Shown here in pieces: positions 26,422 to 35,600 of a stretch of DNA of 64,000 nucleotides. Every line of letters starts with the position of its first letter. Position 1 is the stretch's first letter. Position numbers and translations under genes: made by a program. The notes below the pieces were generated by a model. It searched no databases. It was given only the letters and a program-made list of their open reading frames with translations, and had not been told where the DNA came from. Source of the stretch: Verrucomicrobiaceae bacterium. Lineage in GTDB: Bacteria > Verrucomicrobiota > Verrucomicrobiia > Verrucomicrobiales > Verrucomicrobiaceae. Where the stretch lies: NCBI GenBank assembly GCA_947466075.1, contig CANIBP010000037.1, positions 1 through 64,000 of the forward strand, read 5' to 3'.

Positions 26422-27716
26422 CACACGAGCAGTTCGTCGATGGACTCGAAGGCGGGATCCGCCATTGGGACTTTCTGTCCGGCGATGTTGAACCGGGCTG
26501 TGCTCTTCACGCCCAGCGCGGCGAGGTAAGTGTGGAAGAGATGCCCGGCATCGACTTCGCGCTCCTTCACTTCGGTGCCGGTTTCGTTGGTCGAGCCGAT
26601 GACAGCTCCGCGCTGGATGCCGGCACCGCCGAGGCAGATGGACCAGGCTTTGCCCCAGTGATCGCGGCCATAGTTGGCGTTGATCGTGGGCGTGCGGCCC
26701 ATTTCGGACATGACGACGATGAGGGTGCTGTCGAGCAGGCCGCGCTCGAACAAATCGGTGACCAGCGTGGAGAAGGGACCGTCGAACTCGCTGACCTGCT
26801 CGAAGTGGAAATTGAAGTTCTCGTTGTGCGTGTCGTAGTTCGAATGTGTGACGCGGACATACGAGATGCCGCTTTCGACGAGGCGTCGCGCGAGCAGGCA
26901 ATGGCGACCAAAGTCATGCGAGCCGTAGCGCTCCTGGTCCTTCGCCGACTCCTTCGTGATGTCGAAGATGTGGCGGCTGCGCATCAGTTCCAGGCCTTGT
27001 TCGTAGCTTTGCGCATAGGCGTCGGTCTGCGCGGTGCGACGACGCAGGGCGAAGCGGTCGTTGAGTTTGCGGCGAATGTCGTTGGCGCAGATGGAGGCCT
27101 CCTCGGCGAGCGCTGCGGGGCGCTCGGTATATTGCGGAGCCTTGCCGCCATTGAGCGAGACGCTGCCATACTTCGGCCCGAGATAGGCGGAGTCAGCGCT
27201 GCGTCCGCCGGATCCGGTGGGCGAGATGATGATGTGCCCGGGCAGGGCCGAGGCACCGCCGGTGTCCAGCGCCTTCGCGACAACCGCGCCGAGCACGGGG
27301 TATTCCATGGCCGGTGTCTGGCGGCGGCCGGTGTTCATCAAATAGGTGCCTTTGCCGTGATCGGGCAGGTTCGTGTTGAGGCTACGCACCAGCGCGAGGT
27401 GATGCATGACCTTGGCGGTCTTCGGCAGCAGCTCGGAGATGTGAAGGCCGGGCACCGAGGTGGGGATGGCGCGGAAAGGACCGCCTGTGGCCGTGCCTGG
27501 CTTTGGATCCCAACTCTCAAGCTGCGAGAGTCCGCCTGCGAGGTTGATGACGATCATGCGCTTCTGCCGGCTGGACATCTCGGCAGCCATCGCAGGCGAG
27601 CTGAACAGATCCAGACCTGGCAAAGCAAAGGCACTGGCACCTGCGAGCGAGGAGAAGAACTGTCGGCGGCTGAGGACGTGGTCTGCGGATCGGCAGGAGT
27701 AGTGGCAGGGTTTCAT
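26421..27716 (-). CDS. DUF1501 (Tat-exported sulfatase-fold) protein
   Basis: The 431-residue protein has a twin-arginine signal, LSRRQFFSSLAGASAFALPG. It then shows DUF1501 landmarks: NLAGGLSQLESWDPKPGT, HGKGTYLMNTGRRQTP, GRSADSAYLGPKYG, VVMSEMGRTPTIN and GRDHWGKAWSICLGG. The family is found mainly in PVC bacteria next to DUF1549/DUF1553 cytochrome-like genes and has an alkaline-phosphatase-like fold. No enzyme activity is established. The downstream WD40 gene overlaps its stop. A 243-base gap separates it from the DUF1549 gene upstream. Confidence 0.9.
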   Translation of the reverse strand: MKPCHYSCRSADHVLSRRQFFSSLAGASAFALPGLDLFSSPAMAAEMSSRQKRMIVINLAGGLSQLESWDPKPGTATGGPFRAIPTSVPGLHISELLPKTAKVMHHLALVRSLNTNLPDHGKGTYLMNTGRRQTPAMEYPVLGAVVAKALDTGGASALPGHIIISPTGSGGRSADSAYLGPKYGSVSLNGGKAPQYTERPAALAEEASICANDIRRKLNDRFALRRRTAQTDAYAQSYEQGLELMRSRHIFDITKESAKDQERYGSHDFGRHCLLARRLVESGISYVRVTHSNYDTHNENFNFHFEQVSEFDGPFSTLVTDLFERGLLDSTLIVVMSEMGRTPTINANYGRDHWGKAWSICLGGAGIQRGAVIGSTNETGTEVKEREVDAGHLFHTYLAALGVKSTARFNIAGQKVPMADPAFESIDELLV

Positions 27717-27959
27717 GGGACGTAAGCGGTGTTCATGCCAGGTGGTGGATTGGAGCAGACCGGCTGGGTGATAATACGAGCTTCGAAGGTGGTTTTGATC
27801 TGCGGAGTTGAGTTGTGAGGTGCTGAGCTGCGGAGTGGCGAACGCCGCGATTGGAAGCAGCGCCTTTTGAAGCCAAGCATCGCAGCGCTTCCATTGTGCT
27901 ACATGAGGGTGCTCTGGCGCGTGCCCGATAGCGGCTGCGTCTAGGTCTTGGCTGCTGGA

Positions 27960-30563
27960 TCAGTGCGAGAACCGGAACTCCACGGAAGTCACCAGCGCCC
28001 ACGCATAGTCGGCGAGCGCGGCGGCCTTCTTTTCTGGACGGGCTTTGAGCAAGGCTTCGACGTCGGCGAGTTCATCGCTGTTGGGCAGGCGGGTGAGCGT
28101 GGACAAATACAGCTCCTCGGCCATCGCGCGGGTATCGGGCTTGCTCGCGATGCTGGTGGCGAGGGAGGTCGCCCAACCGCGCAGCACGCCGCCGTTCTCG
28201 AAGTAAAGCGCCTGCTCGGGAGTGGCGAAGAAGTCGGTCTGGGGTTGTCCCGCGGCTCCGCCAAAGGCAGTGATGAAGGGGCCCTCGAAAGCGCGCCGCT
28301 TCTCGCGCACGCTGGCTTCGATGGCTTCGATGGCCGCGTGGCGCTCGGCTTGCTTCTGCGCGTCGGCCTTGGCGGCGGCGGTTGGCTTGTGCTTGGCATC
28401 ATACTGCGCGGCAGCGGCTTTGCGCATGGCATCGGTTTGACCTGTGGCCTGCAGCGCTGACCAGCAGAGCTGCTCGGGCGTGAGCGGCAGCAAATCGTTG
28501 GCGGCAAAGGATCGGCTCCAGGCGTTGGTGAGCGCTTCGCGAGCTTCGGAGTTTTTGTCGGGCGAAGCGGCGGCGAGCGCGGTTTTGAGCTGGGCGACGA
28601 GCGCGGCGGCATCGCGTGCCTTGATGCGTCCGGCTTCCTTGCGCGCTTCGAGCGCGACAAAGGCGTTCTGCAACTCGTCGATGCCATGCGCGAAGCCCTT
28701 CGTCTTCTCGCGAACTTTGTCCGCAGCTTGCTGGGCAAGCTTGAGCGCTGGAAGCTTGGCGGCGTGCGTGGCATTCTTCGTCTCCACATCTTTCTCGGCG
28801 GCGGCGAGCGCCCAGGCAGCGGCGGCGACCTTGGTCTTCATGGCTTTCAATGCAACGGCAGGTGTGACTGTGGGTGCGGGCTTCGGCGCGGACTTCGGCG
28901 GCGGTGCTGCCTTGGCAGCGGCAGCGCTGGCGGGTTTCGCTTCAACGCTCGCTTTGTCATCGGGCTTGGGCGCGGGCTTGGCGGGTGTGGTGACAGCGAC
29001 GGCTTGCTCTTTTGGCTTGGCGGCGCTGGGCTTCGGCTGCGGCAGTGGAGGCTTCACTTCTGGAGTGGGCGCAGGTGGAATGGTGGGCGGCTTGGCTGCG
29101 GGCTTGGGAGCCTCAGGCTTCACGGGCGCGGGCGCTGCTGATGCGACTTCGGCCTCGAGCTTGGTTTGCTCGGCGAGCAGGGCGCTGTGTTCGTCGCGCC
29201 TCGTCTTGAGCAGATCCCCGGCAGTCTTCAAGGGCGTGGCGGCATCATCAACGACCTTCTGCGCGGCGGCGACGGCGGCATCGAGCTTGATCAACTCGGC
29301 ACGCGTCGGCTCGGCGACGAGCTGGGCTTCCACGAGCGCCTTTTGATCCTTGCGGAACTGGGCCTCCAGCTCGCCCTGGGTTTTCTCAAGCGCGGTGGCC
29401 TGCTGCTGCAAGCCCGGAAGCATGCCTTTGATCTGGGCCACTCCGGGCGGCATCGCGGGAAGATCGAGCGAGCGCTGGAAGGCATCGGTGAGCGCGAGTT
29501 CACGCACGAAGCCGCGCATGTCGAACTTCATCGCGGCGACTTGCTCGGCGAGCAGATCGAGCAAGGCGGGGTTCGACGGCGGATTGGCGGAGTGATGCAG
29601 ATCGAGTGGTTCAACGATGCCGCGGCCAAACACGAATGCCCACAGGCGATTGGCGATGTTGCGCCGAAAGGCCGGATGCTTGCCATCGCCGAGCGCGGAG
29701 GCGAGCAGAGCGCGACGGCTTTCTTTCGGGATGGGGCGCAGGGCTTTGTTCTTCGAATCGGGAGCCACGAGCCAATCGCCCCTGGATGGATCCGCGATGG
29801 CTTGGGCACCGGGCAGGCGCGGCTGCGCGTCGCCGCCGACCTTCGTGAACACGGACAGATAAGTCGTCTCACCCACCGCCTGTTCGCCAACGATCGCGGG
29901 CTTCTTGTTGTCGGGCTGGAACAGATAGGTGCGCGCGAAGAAGGCCTGGATGCCGGCATAGTCGCGCTGCAGGTAGTCGTCGATGCGCGGGTGATCGTGG
30001 CACTGCGAGCATGACACATCGCGACCGAGGAACACGCGGCCAACGTCCTTGGTCAGCGCATTGGGATCCGCCTGCCGCTCGAGCAACCAGCGTGCGATGT
30101 GCCGCGTCTTCTCGTCCACGCCATCGGCGGTGACGATCTCGCGCACGAGGGCGTCCCAGGGCTTGTTGGCCTTGAAGGACTCCTCCAACCAGTCGCGCCA
30201 CGGCTGCGACTTCGTGTGCGCTTCGGGGCGTCTCTCCATGAGCATGATGTCAAAACTCACCGCCATCCAGCGTGCGAGCTGCGCGTCCGCGAGCAGTGCA
30301 TCGACAAGCTTCGCGCGTTTGTCCGGCGCTTTGTCCGCAAAGAACTCGCGCGCTTTGTCAGCGGACGGGATCACGCCGTGCAAGGCAAGATACACACGGC
30401 GCAGGTAGTCCGCGTCATCGACCAAGCCGGCCTGTCCCTCGGGATGCGCTTTGGCGATGAGGGCATCGATTTGCCGATGCAACGGCTGCGCCGCGAAGGA
30501 CGACAGCGTGCTCGTCAGCAACGCGGCAAGCAGCAGGAAAGAGAGGTGGAGGTAAGTGCCCAT
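27960..30563 (-). CDS. DUF1549/DUF1553 protein with haem-binding CxxCH and Ala/Lys/Pro-rich insert
   Basis: The start at 30563 (MGTYLHLSFLLLAALLTSTL) gives a signal peptide. The 867-residue protein begins with DUF1549: YLRRVYLALHGVIPSADKAR and CSQCHDHP at 185-192, a c-type haem motif. It continues with DUF1553 features (FRRNIANRLWAFVFGRGIVEP, RGFVRELALTDAFQRS). Residues from about 380 to 670 form a long low-complexity region rich in Ala, Lys, Pro and Glu, with coiled-coil-like heptads and a PKPAAKPPTIPPAPTPEVKP-type linker. This is far longer than in the relative at 50642-52729. The C-terminus resumes DUF1553 (LYLSTLTRLPNSDELADVEA). The family is probably periplasmic and redox-linked; substrate unknown. 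Confidence 0.88.
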   Translation of the reverse strand: MGTYLHLSFLLLAALLTSTLSSFAAQPLHRQIDALIAKAHPEGQAGLVDDADYLRRVYLALHGVIPSADKAREFFADKAPDKRAKLVDALLADAQLARWMAVSFDIMLMERRPEAHTKSQPWRDWLEESFKANKPWDALVREIVTADGVDEKTRHIARWLLERQADPNALTKDVGRVFLGRDVSCSQCHDHPRIDDYLQRDYAGIQAFFARTYLFQPDNKKPAIVGEQAVGETTYLSVFTKVGGDAQPRLPGAQAIADPSRGDWLVAPDSKNKALRPIPKESRRALLASALGDGKHPAFRRNIANRLWAFVFGRGIVEPLDLHHSANPPSNPALLDLLAEQVAAMKFDMRGFVRELALTDAFQRSLDLPAMPPGVAQIKGMLPGLQQQATALEKTQGELEAQFRKDQKALVEAQLVAEPTRAELIKLDAAVAAAQKVVDDAATPLKTAGDLLKTRRDEHSALLAEQTKLEAEVASAAPAPVKPEAPKPAAKPPTIPPAPTPEVKPPLPQPKPSAAKPKEQAVAVTTPAKPAPKPDDKASVEAKPASAAAAKAAPPPKSAPKPAPTVTPAVALKAMKTKVAAAAWALAAAEKDVETKNATHAAKLPALKLAQQAADKVREKTKGFAHGIDELQNAFVALEARKEAGRIKARDAAALVAQLKTALAAASPDKNSEAREALTNAWSRSFAANDLLPLTPEQLCWSALQATGQTDAMRKAAAAQYDAKHKPTAAAKADAQKQAERHAAIEAIEASVREKRRAFEGPFITAFGGAAGQPQTDFFATPEQALYFENGGVLRGWATSLATSIASKPDTRAMAEELYLSTLTRLPNSDELADVEALLKARPEKKAAALADYAWALVTSVEFRFSH

Positions 30564-30684
30564 GAATTGTGCCACAAACTACGGGGGATGGGTCTGAGTC
30601 CTTCCAGTGATGGCTGCTTGGAGGGATTGGCTTGTTGGTGCAAAGCAGCTCGGGGTCTGCGCTCTCAAGCTGAGTCCGGGCCTC

Positions 30685-31354
30685 TCAGCCCACCCGCTCA
30701 TAGACAGCAACGACTCCCGTCTCCGGATACGAACTTTTGCCAATGGCTTGTGTGATGGCGAAGCGCTGGTGGTCAGGGTGAATGTCGAGGCAGGTGCAGG
30801 GGCCGTTGGTGGGCGTGTCGGCCAGCGATTTGTCCTGATCGCGATGCCAGGCGCGGAACTCGCCTTTGGCGCTCTCGCCGCTGGCGGCCATGATGAAGTC
30901 ATCGCGATGGCAGCGGGCGGTGTAGCTGAAGCCCTTCATCGTGGAGGCGAGCTTGCGATGCAGCTTGCCGCTGTCGGTCTCATAAAGCAGCAGGCTTGCG
31001 GGTCCATCATAGCCGGAACGTCCGCAAGCGATGATGAGCGCGCCATCGGGCGTGAGTGTGAGGCCTCGGATGCCGCCCCACTCGATGTCCTCGACGTTGC
31101 GATAGCCGGACAGCTCGGGCACTTCGATCTTGAGCAACTCGTTGCCGTTGCTGAGGTCGCAAACGCGAATCGTGGGCTTCTTCGGTTGGCGATCGGCGGT
31201 GATGATGCGTTTGCCATCGGGGTGCAAGGCGATGCCATAGATGGGATACTCGCAACGCGGCAGTTCGCGCACGAGTTTGCCATCGGCGCAGTGCCAGAGA
31301 CGCACCGCACCATCGCGATCACCAGTGGCAAAGCTCTTGCCATCGGCACACCTA
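30685..31354 (-). pseudogene. 5'-truncated WD40-repeat gene
   Basis: The frame is open from just after the FG-GAP stop codon to a TGA at 30685-30687, but it begins in the middle of a WD unit (ADGKSFATGDRDGAVRLW) with no start codon, ribosome site or signal peptide. It continues LHPDGKRIITADRQPKK, GGIRGLTLTPDGALIIACG and CTCLDIHPDHQRFAI. Its content matches the second half of the 337-residue WD40 protein at 25408-26421 (GGVRALVVSTDGKW and the following blades), so about half a propeller is missing. A GTG at 31305 could start a 206-residue product, but four blades would not close a propeller. Confidence 0.7.
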
Positions 31355-31356
31355 CC

Positions 31357-32610
31357 TCATCGCGGAAGGGCGAAGATGGACAGTCCGCCGCCGGTCTGGG
31401 CGGCGAAGATCTCCTGGCGGCCGTCGCCATTGACATCACCCGAGGCAACCACGCCAGACAGCTTGGGAATTTTGAGGTGAGGTGCCTCCGAGGCCGATTT
31501 GGCAGTCAGTGGTTGGTTCTTCTTCTGAAACCAAATGGCAATCTTGCTGGCATCGGTCGGGAGGAATGCGATGTCGCAGAGCTTGTCGCCATTCAGATCG
31601 GTGACGAGCAGTGGCATGGTGTCTTTCAGGATCACGGTGGGATTGGCGTTTTCAGTGAAGCCAGTCGGGCTGTTCTGAAGATAGACCAGGGTCTGTCCGG
31701 CAGCGGGCACGACCAGATCGAGCTGCGAATCGTCATTCAAGTCTCCCGCCATCACTTGGCCGAGGAGCGGCTTGTCGCTGGCCATGAAAGGCGAGTTCAG
31801 GGTGACGACCTGGGCGGCGTCGGCGGGCTGAAGAAGCTCCATCTTCAGAAATGGCCCGAAGTAAATGCGGATACGGTTGTTCGACGTCACGTCCAGCTTG
31901 CCGGACGAGTAGGTGGTGAAGATGACGTCATCCGTGCCGTTGCGATCCATGTCGGCCAGGGTGGAACGCCAGTTGTCGTTGCGTTCCGGTCCGGCGAAAT
32001 AGGCCTCGCCAAAGCGGTCGCTGCCCTGCCACTGCCGCCACGCCGCGCCGGTGAGGAAGTCCGCCAGGCCGATCTTGTTGACGCGGCCAATGGAAAGGCT
32101 GCCGCCGCCGGTGTCATTCCCGTAGCGGGAGCGGTGCTCTTTCTCAAAGCGCTCGGAGCCGAGAAAAAGGGAAAGGCTTCGCTCCACACGGAGGCCGACG
32201 GCGAGGTCGTTGCGTCCGTCCCCATCGAAGTCGCCGATGGCGAGACCGGATGGCATGGTCGCACCGAGGACGATGGTCTTGTCCACCGGCATCGCGAACT
32301 TCCCGTCTTTCTGGTAAAGCAGATGCAGGCGAAACGAGGGAGTGCTCGTTGGCGGCTTCGGCGGCGGCGCTTCGACGAGCGCAAGATCGGCGCGACCGTC
32401 GCCATTGAGATCGCTCACGGCGATGAACATCGCCGGCGGTGCGCCTGGGATTGTGACGATCGGTTCCTTCCCTTGACCGAGTGCGGAGAGCGTGAGAGGC
32501 CCCACCACGAGAATCGTGCAGCATGTCATCCTGATAGGATACGACTTTTTCCGCACCGCAGCCAGCGGTGCCAGCATCAGGGCGGTGACAAGGGTCAGTG
32601 TTGATTTCAT
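31357..32610 (-). CDS. secreted FG-GAP/VCBS repeat protein with a probably chimaeric signal peptide
   Basis: The 417-residue protein contains calcium-binding FG-GAP units such as VSDLNGDGRADLALV, IGDFDGDGRNDLAVG, LADMDRNGTDDVIF and SGDVNGDGRQEIFAA. These form an integrin-like beta-propeller. The N-terminus holds two candidate starts. ATG at 32610 gives MKSTLTLVTALMLAPLAAV, like the orphan signal at 8754-8813. ATG at 32529 (MTCCTILVVGPLTLSALG) gives a second complete signal. The charged RKKSYPIR between them suggests that the leading signal came from another, lost gene. Its stop codon is three bases from the truncated WD40 frame. Role: protein or ligand binding; no enzymatic motif seen. Confidence 0.78.
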   Translation of the reverse strand: MKSTLTLVTALMLAPLAAVRKKSYPIRMTCCTILVVGPLTLSALGQGKEPIVTIPGAPPAMFIAVSDLNGDGRADLALVEAPPPKPPTSTPSFRLHLLYQKDGKFAMPVDKTIVLGATMPSGLAIGDFDGDGRNDLAVGLRVERSLSLFLGSERFEKEHRSRYGNDTGGGSLSIGRVNKIGLADFLTGAAWRQWQGSDRFGEAYFAGPERNDNWRSTLADMDRNGTDDVIFTTYSSGKLDVTSNNRIRIYFGPFLKMELLQPADAAQVVTLNSPFMASDKPLLGQVMAGDLNDDSQLDLVVPAAGQTLVYLQNSPTGFTENANPTVILKDTMPLLVTDLNGDKLCDIAFLPTDASKIAIWFQKKNQPLTAKSASEAPHLKIPKLSGVVASGDVNGDGRQEIFAAQTGGGLSIFALPR

Positions 32611-32667
32611 GATTTCGCTCTCTTATCCACGTTTCAAGGGGGTTGCTTCCCGACCGCTTCCAAGACC

Positions 32668-35600
32668 CTACTTCGCCACCTCCACAGCAATGTCATACAC
32701 GGTGTTCCGCGCTTGGAACCAACGGGCGGCGTCCTGTGGGTAGCCGTAGCGATACGGGGCGACGGATTCGATGGCGGCTTCGAGGCGTTGTTCGAGTTGT
32801 TTGGCGCGGTCGGGTTGCGCGGGCTTGAGGGCTTCGAGGCGGTGGCGGACCCAGGTGATGAGTTTCACGTCGCGGATGCCGTCGCCTTCGAGTTCGCGGC
32901 GGGTGGTGTCGAGCAGGCGGCCGCTTTTTTCGTGAGCCATGCGGTGGTCCATGCCGTGCTCGTAGCGGAAGGCCAGGGGCATGCTGCTGCCTTTGCTGGC
33001 GTGCAGCGCGGCGTAGTTCATGGCGCCGTCCATGCGCCACTTCGCGGTGAGCCAGTAGAAGGGCAGGTTTTCGATGGGCGAACCAGTGATGCGGGTGGCG
33101 GGGATGCCGCATTCATACCACCAGACTTTGTCGCCCTGCTTGCGGCGCTCGTGGAAGAAAGGTTTCCACACTTCGTGCTCGTAGTTCGGGCACCACGGAT
33201 TGATGAGTCCGCTGCCGACATTCATGTCGGGATACGAAGTATTGTGCGCGGTCATGGTCTGCAATCCGCCGTCGCGATAGGGCTGCGCGGATTGCGCCCA
33301 GCGCACGAGGTCGCGCGGTTCGTCGCCGACCTTGGCGATGAAGCGCTTGGCGCGTCCGGTCTTGCCGAGGTGCTCGACCATCATCTCGGCAAACCACGAC
33401 GCGGTATCGCCGACACTGCCGCTGCCAAACAAATCCGTGCTCATGCGCAGGAGTGCGTCGGCGTGGATTTGGCTGAGAAAAACGGGCAACGGGCGCTGCT
33501 GCGCACGGTATTCCTCGTCGTAGATGTCCATCTGCTCGTCGAAGTGCGTGAAGTCGGCGGTGAAGGGCCAGCGGCCATCTTCCGCCGTGAGGGCGAGGGC
33601 GCTGTGCGCAGTGAAGGCACCGGTCGCCTGCGTGGTGATGCGCCAGACTGCTGCGTTCATCGCGACGGGCTTCACTCGGAAACGCAGCACCTCCGGCTGC
33701 GCCTGCGAGCGCGGACGATTGCGCTCGTCCCAGGTGGCGCAGAGCTGGCGCGTGGGTTCGGAGGCGGCGGTCCACTCACCGGCCGCCGATGCAGCGGCGA
33801 GGATGAAGCGCGCGTCTTCCGCCGGCTTCAAAACGGCGGCGATGTCCCGCATCGGCACCGATTTGGCAAAGCGCAGGAACAACGCGCCACCGGCGGCGAT
33901 GTCCTTCGCATCCGCGCTGTGCGGCTGCCACTTCAACGAATCCGCGCGGCTGTCTGCGGGACCGACGGCCATCTCGACGGGCGCGGTGTGACGCGCGGGC
34001 TTCAGCTCGACATGAAAAACCGGACTCACCGTGTTCACATCCTGCGCGGCTTCATTGGCGGCGAGTTCACGCAGCGAGCGTTTCCAAATCTCGGTGCCCT
34101 GATGAAACCAATACGGCACGGAGGCAAAGCTGTAGGTGCCGACTTCCGAAGCGTTCGGCAGCGCGACTGGCTCCACGACGACACGCACGGGCACGTCCTG
34201 CGACTGACCTGCGGCGGTGACTTTCAAGGTGCCGCGATACTCGCCCGCGGGCGTCGTGGCATCGGTGATGGCCGTGAGCCATACGCCGATGGAGCTGTGC
34301 GCGGGCAGGCTGAAAGGAGCATTCGGCACGAGCAGATTCGGCAGACGCAAGTCACCAAAAAAGGGCACCCACTCGTAGTTGCCCACGGTCTGCACCAGCA
34401 CTTTGGGAATCGTTTTGCCGGCAGCGGAAGTGAGCGCGCTGCACTCGATGGTCACCGCATTGAGCGGCACTTCGGCGGCGATGCCAAACTGCGCGGAACG
34501 GCGGTCCTGAATGCCGAGCCGCACCTCCAGCGGCGCTGGCGGCGTGCGCTGGCCGTGCAATTGCCAAGGGTAAATCATCTCCAGCGTGTGTGAGGCGAAG
34601 GTGCGGAACGGTCGCGGTGCCTCGGTGCGCGGTGGCAGTTTTGCCAGCAGTCGCTCCACGGCTTTCACCACGGCATCCGGTGTTTCGCCAGTGATGTAAA
34701 AGGTCGCGGGCTGGCCGTTGTCATCGCGCTCGATGCCGACCACGCCATCCTCGTCATTGAGATACGCCGCATCATTCCAGAGTCCCGCCGTGGCGAGTAA
34801 TTGGCGGCAGTAGCGATGCCGCAAAGGCGTGCCCACCGCGATGACGGGCGAAGAATACCGATTCAAGCCGATGTCGTCGGAGACGAGGTAAAGGCCCGCC
34901 CGCTCCGCCAGCGCCCTGGCGGCAGCGTGCTCGCGCGAGGTGCCGTTCTTGGCATAAACGACGACAGCCTCGCGTGCCTTCACACCGGCGAGCACGGCAT
35001 CGAGTTGCTCGGGAAATGCGGATGGCGCGTGACTTGTGAAGTCGGCGGCGGGTGCGGCGGCTTTGTTGTCAAAGGCCAGCTTCATGCCGCGAACGGTCGC
35101 CGTGGCCGTGCCTGCCGCACCGCGTGAATCAAAGAACGCGGCGACTTGCACGCGCGTCGTTTTCTCACCGCGCACCTTCTCCGGCACGGCGGCAGCGCCA
35201 TCGTGCGCAGGCTGCTGCCAGTCGCCCGACTCGCCTTTGCCATTGATGAACCTCAGCAGCGGACGCACCGCCGCGCGGCCCTTCACGGTGAGCTGATGCA
35301 GCTTCACGTCGTTGTATCCGCCTTCATCGTGCGCGGCGGGCAGGTTCGTGCTTTGCAGACGCAACAGGTGCCGTCCGCCCGTCTGGCCACCGATGAGCAG
35401 CTCACGCGTGGCGCTGCCCGTTACTTTGACCGGCGCGGACTCTTGCACCGCCTGCCCATCCAGCGACCAGCGTGCGCCGCCCGTGCCGCCGATAGTCGCC
35501 GTCGCGCTGTCACCCCAGAACTCGATGCCGATATTCTCATTCAGCGTGCGCAAGGTGACAGGCTGCGCGGACCGCGTCCACGGCTTCAGCCAGCGCATGA

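Noticed and set aside
30607..34593. Very long plus-strand open frames (e.g. 30607-32604 and 32713-34593) opposite the FG-GAP and GH123-like genes
   Set aside because: They are antisense shadows of GC-rich genes. Their translations are Arg/Gly/Val-rich with no domain pattern or signal peptide, while the minus strand has clear domains.
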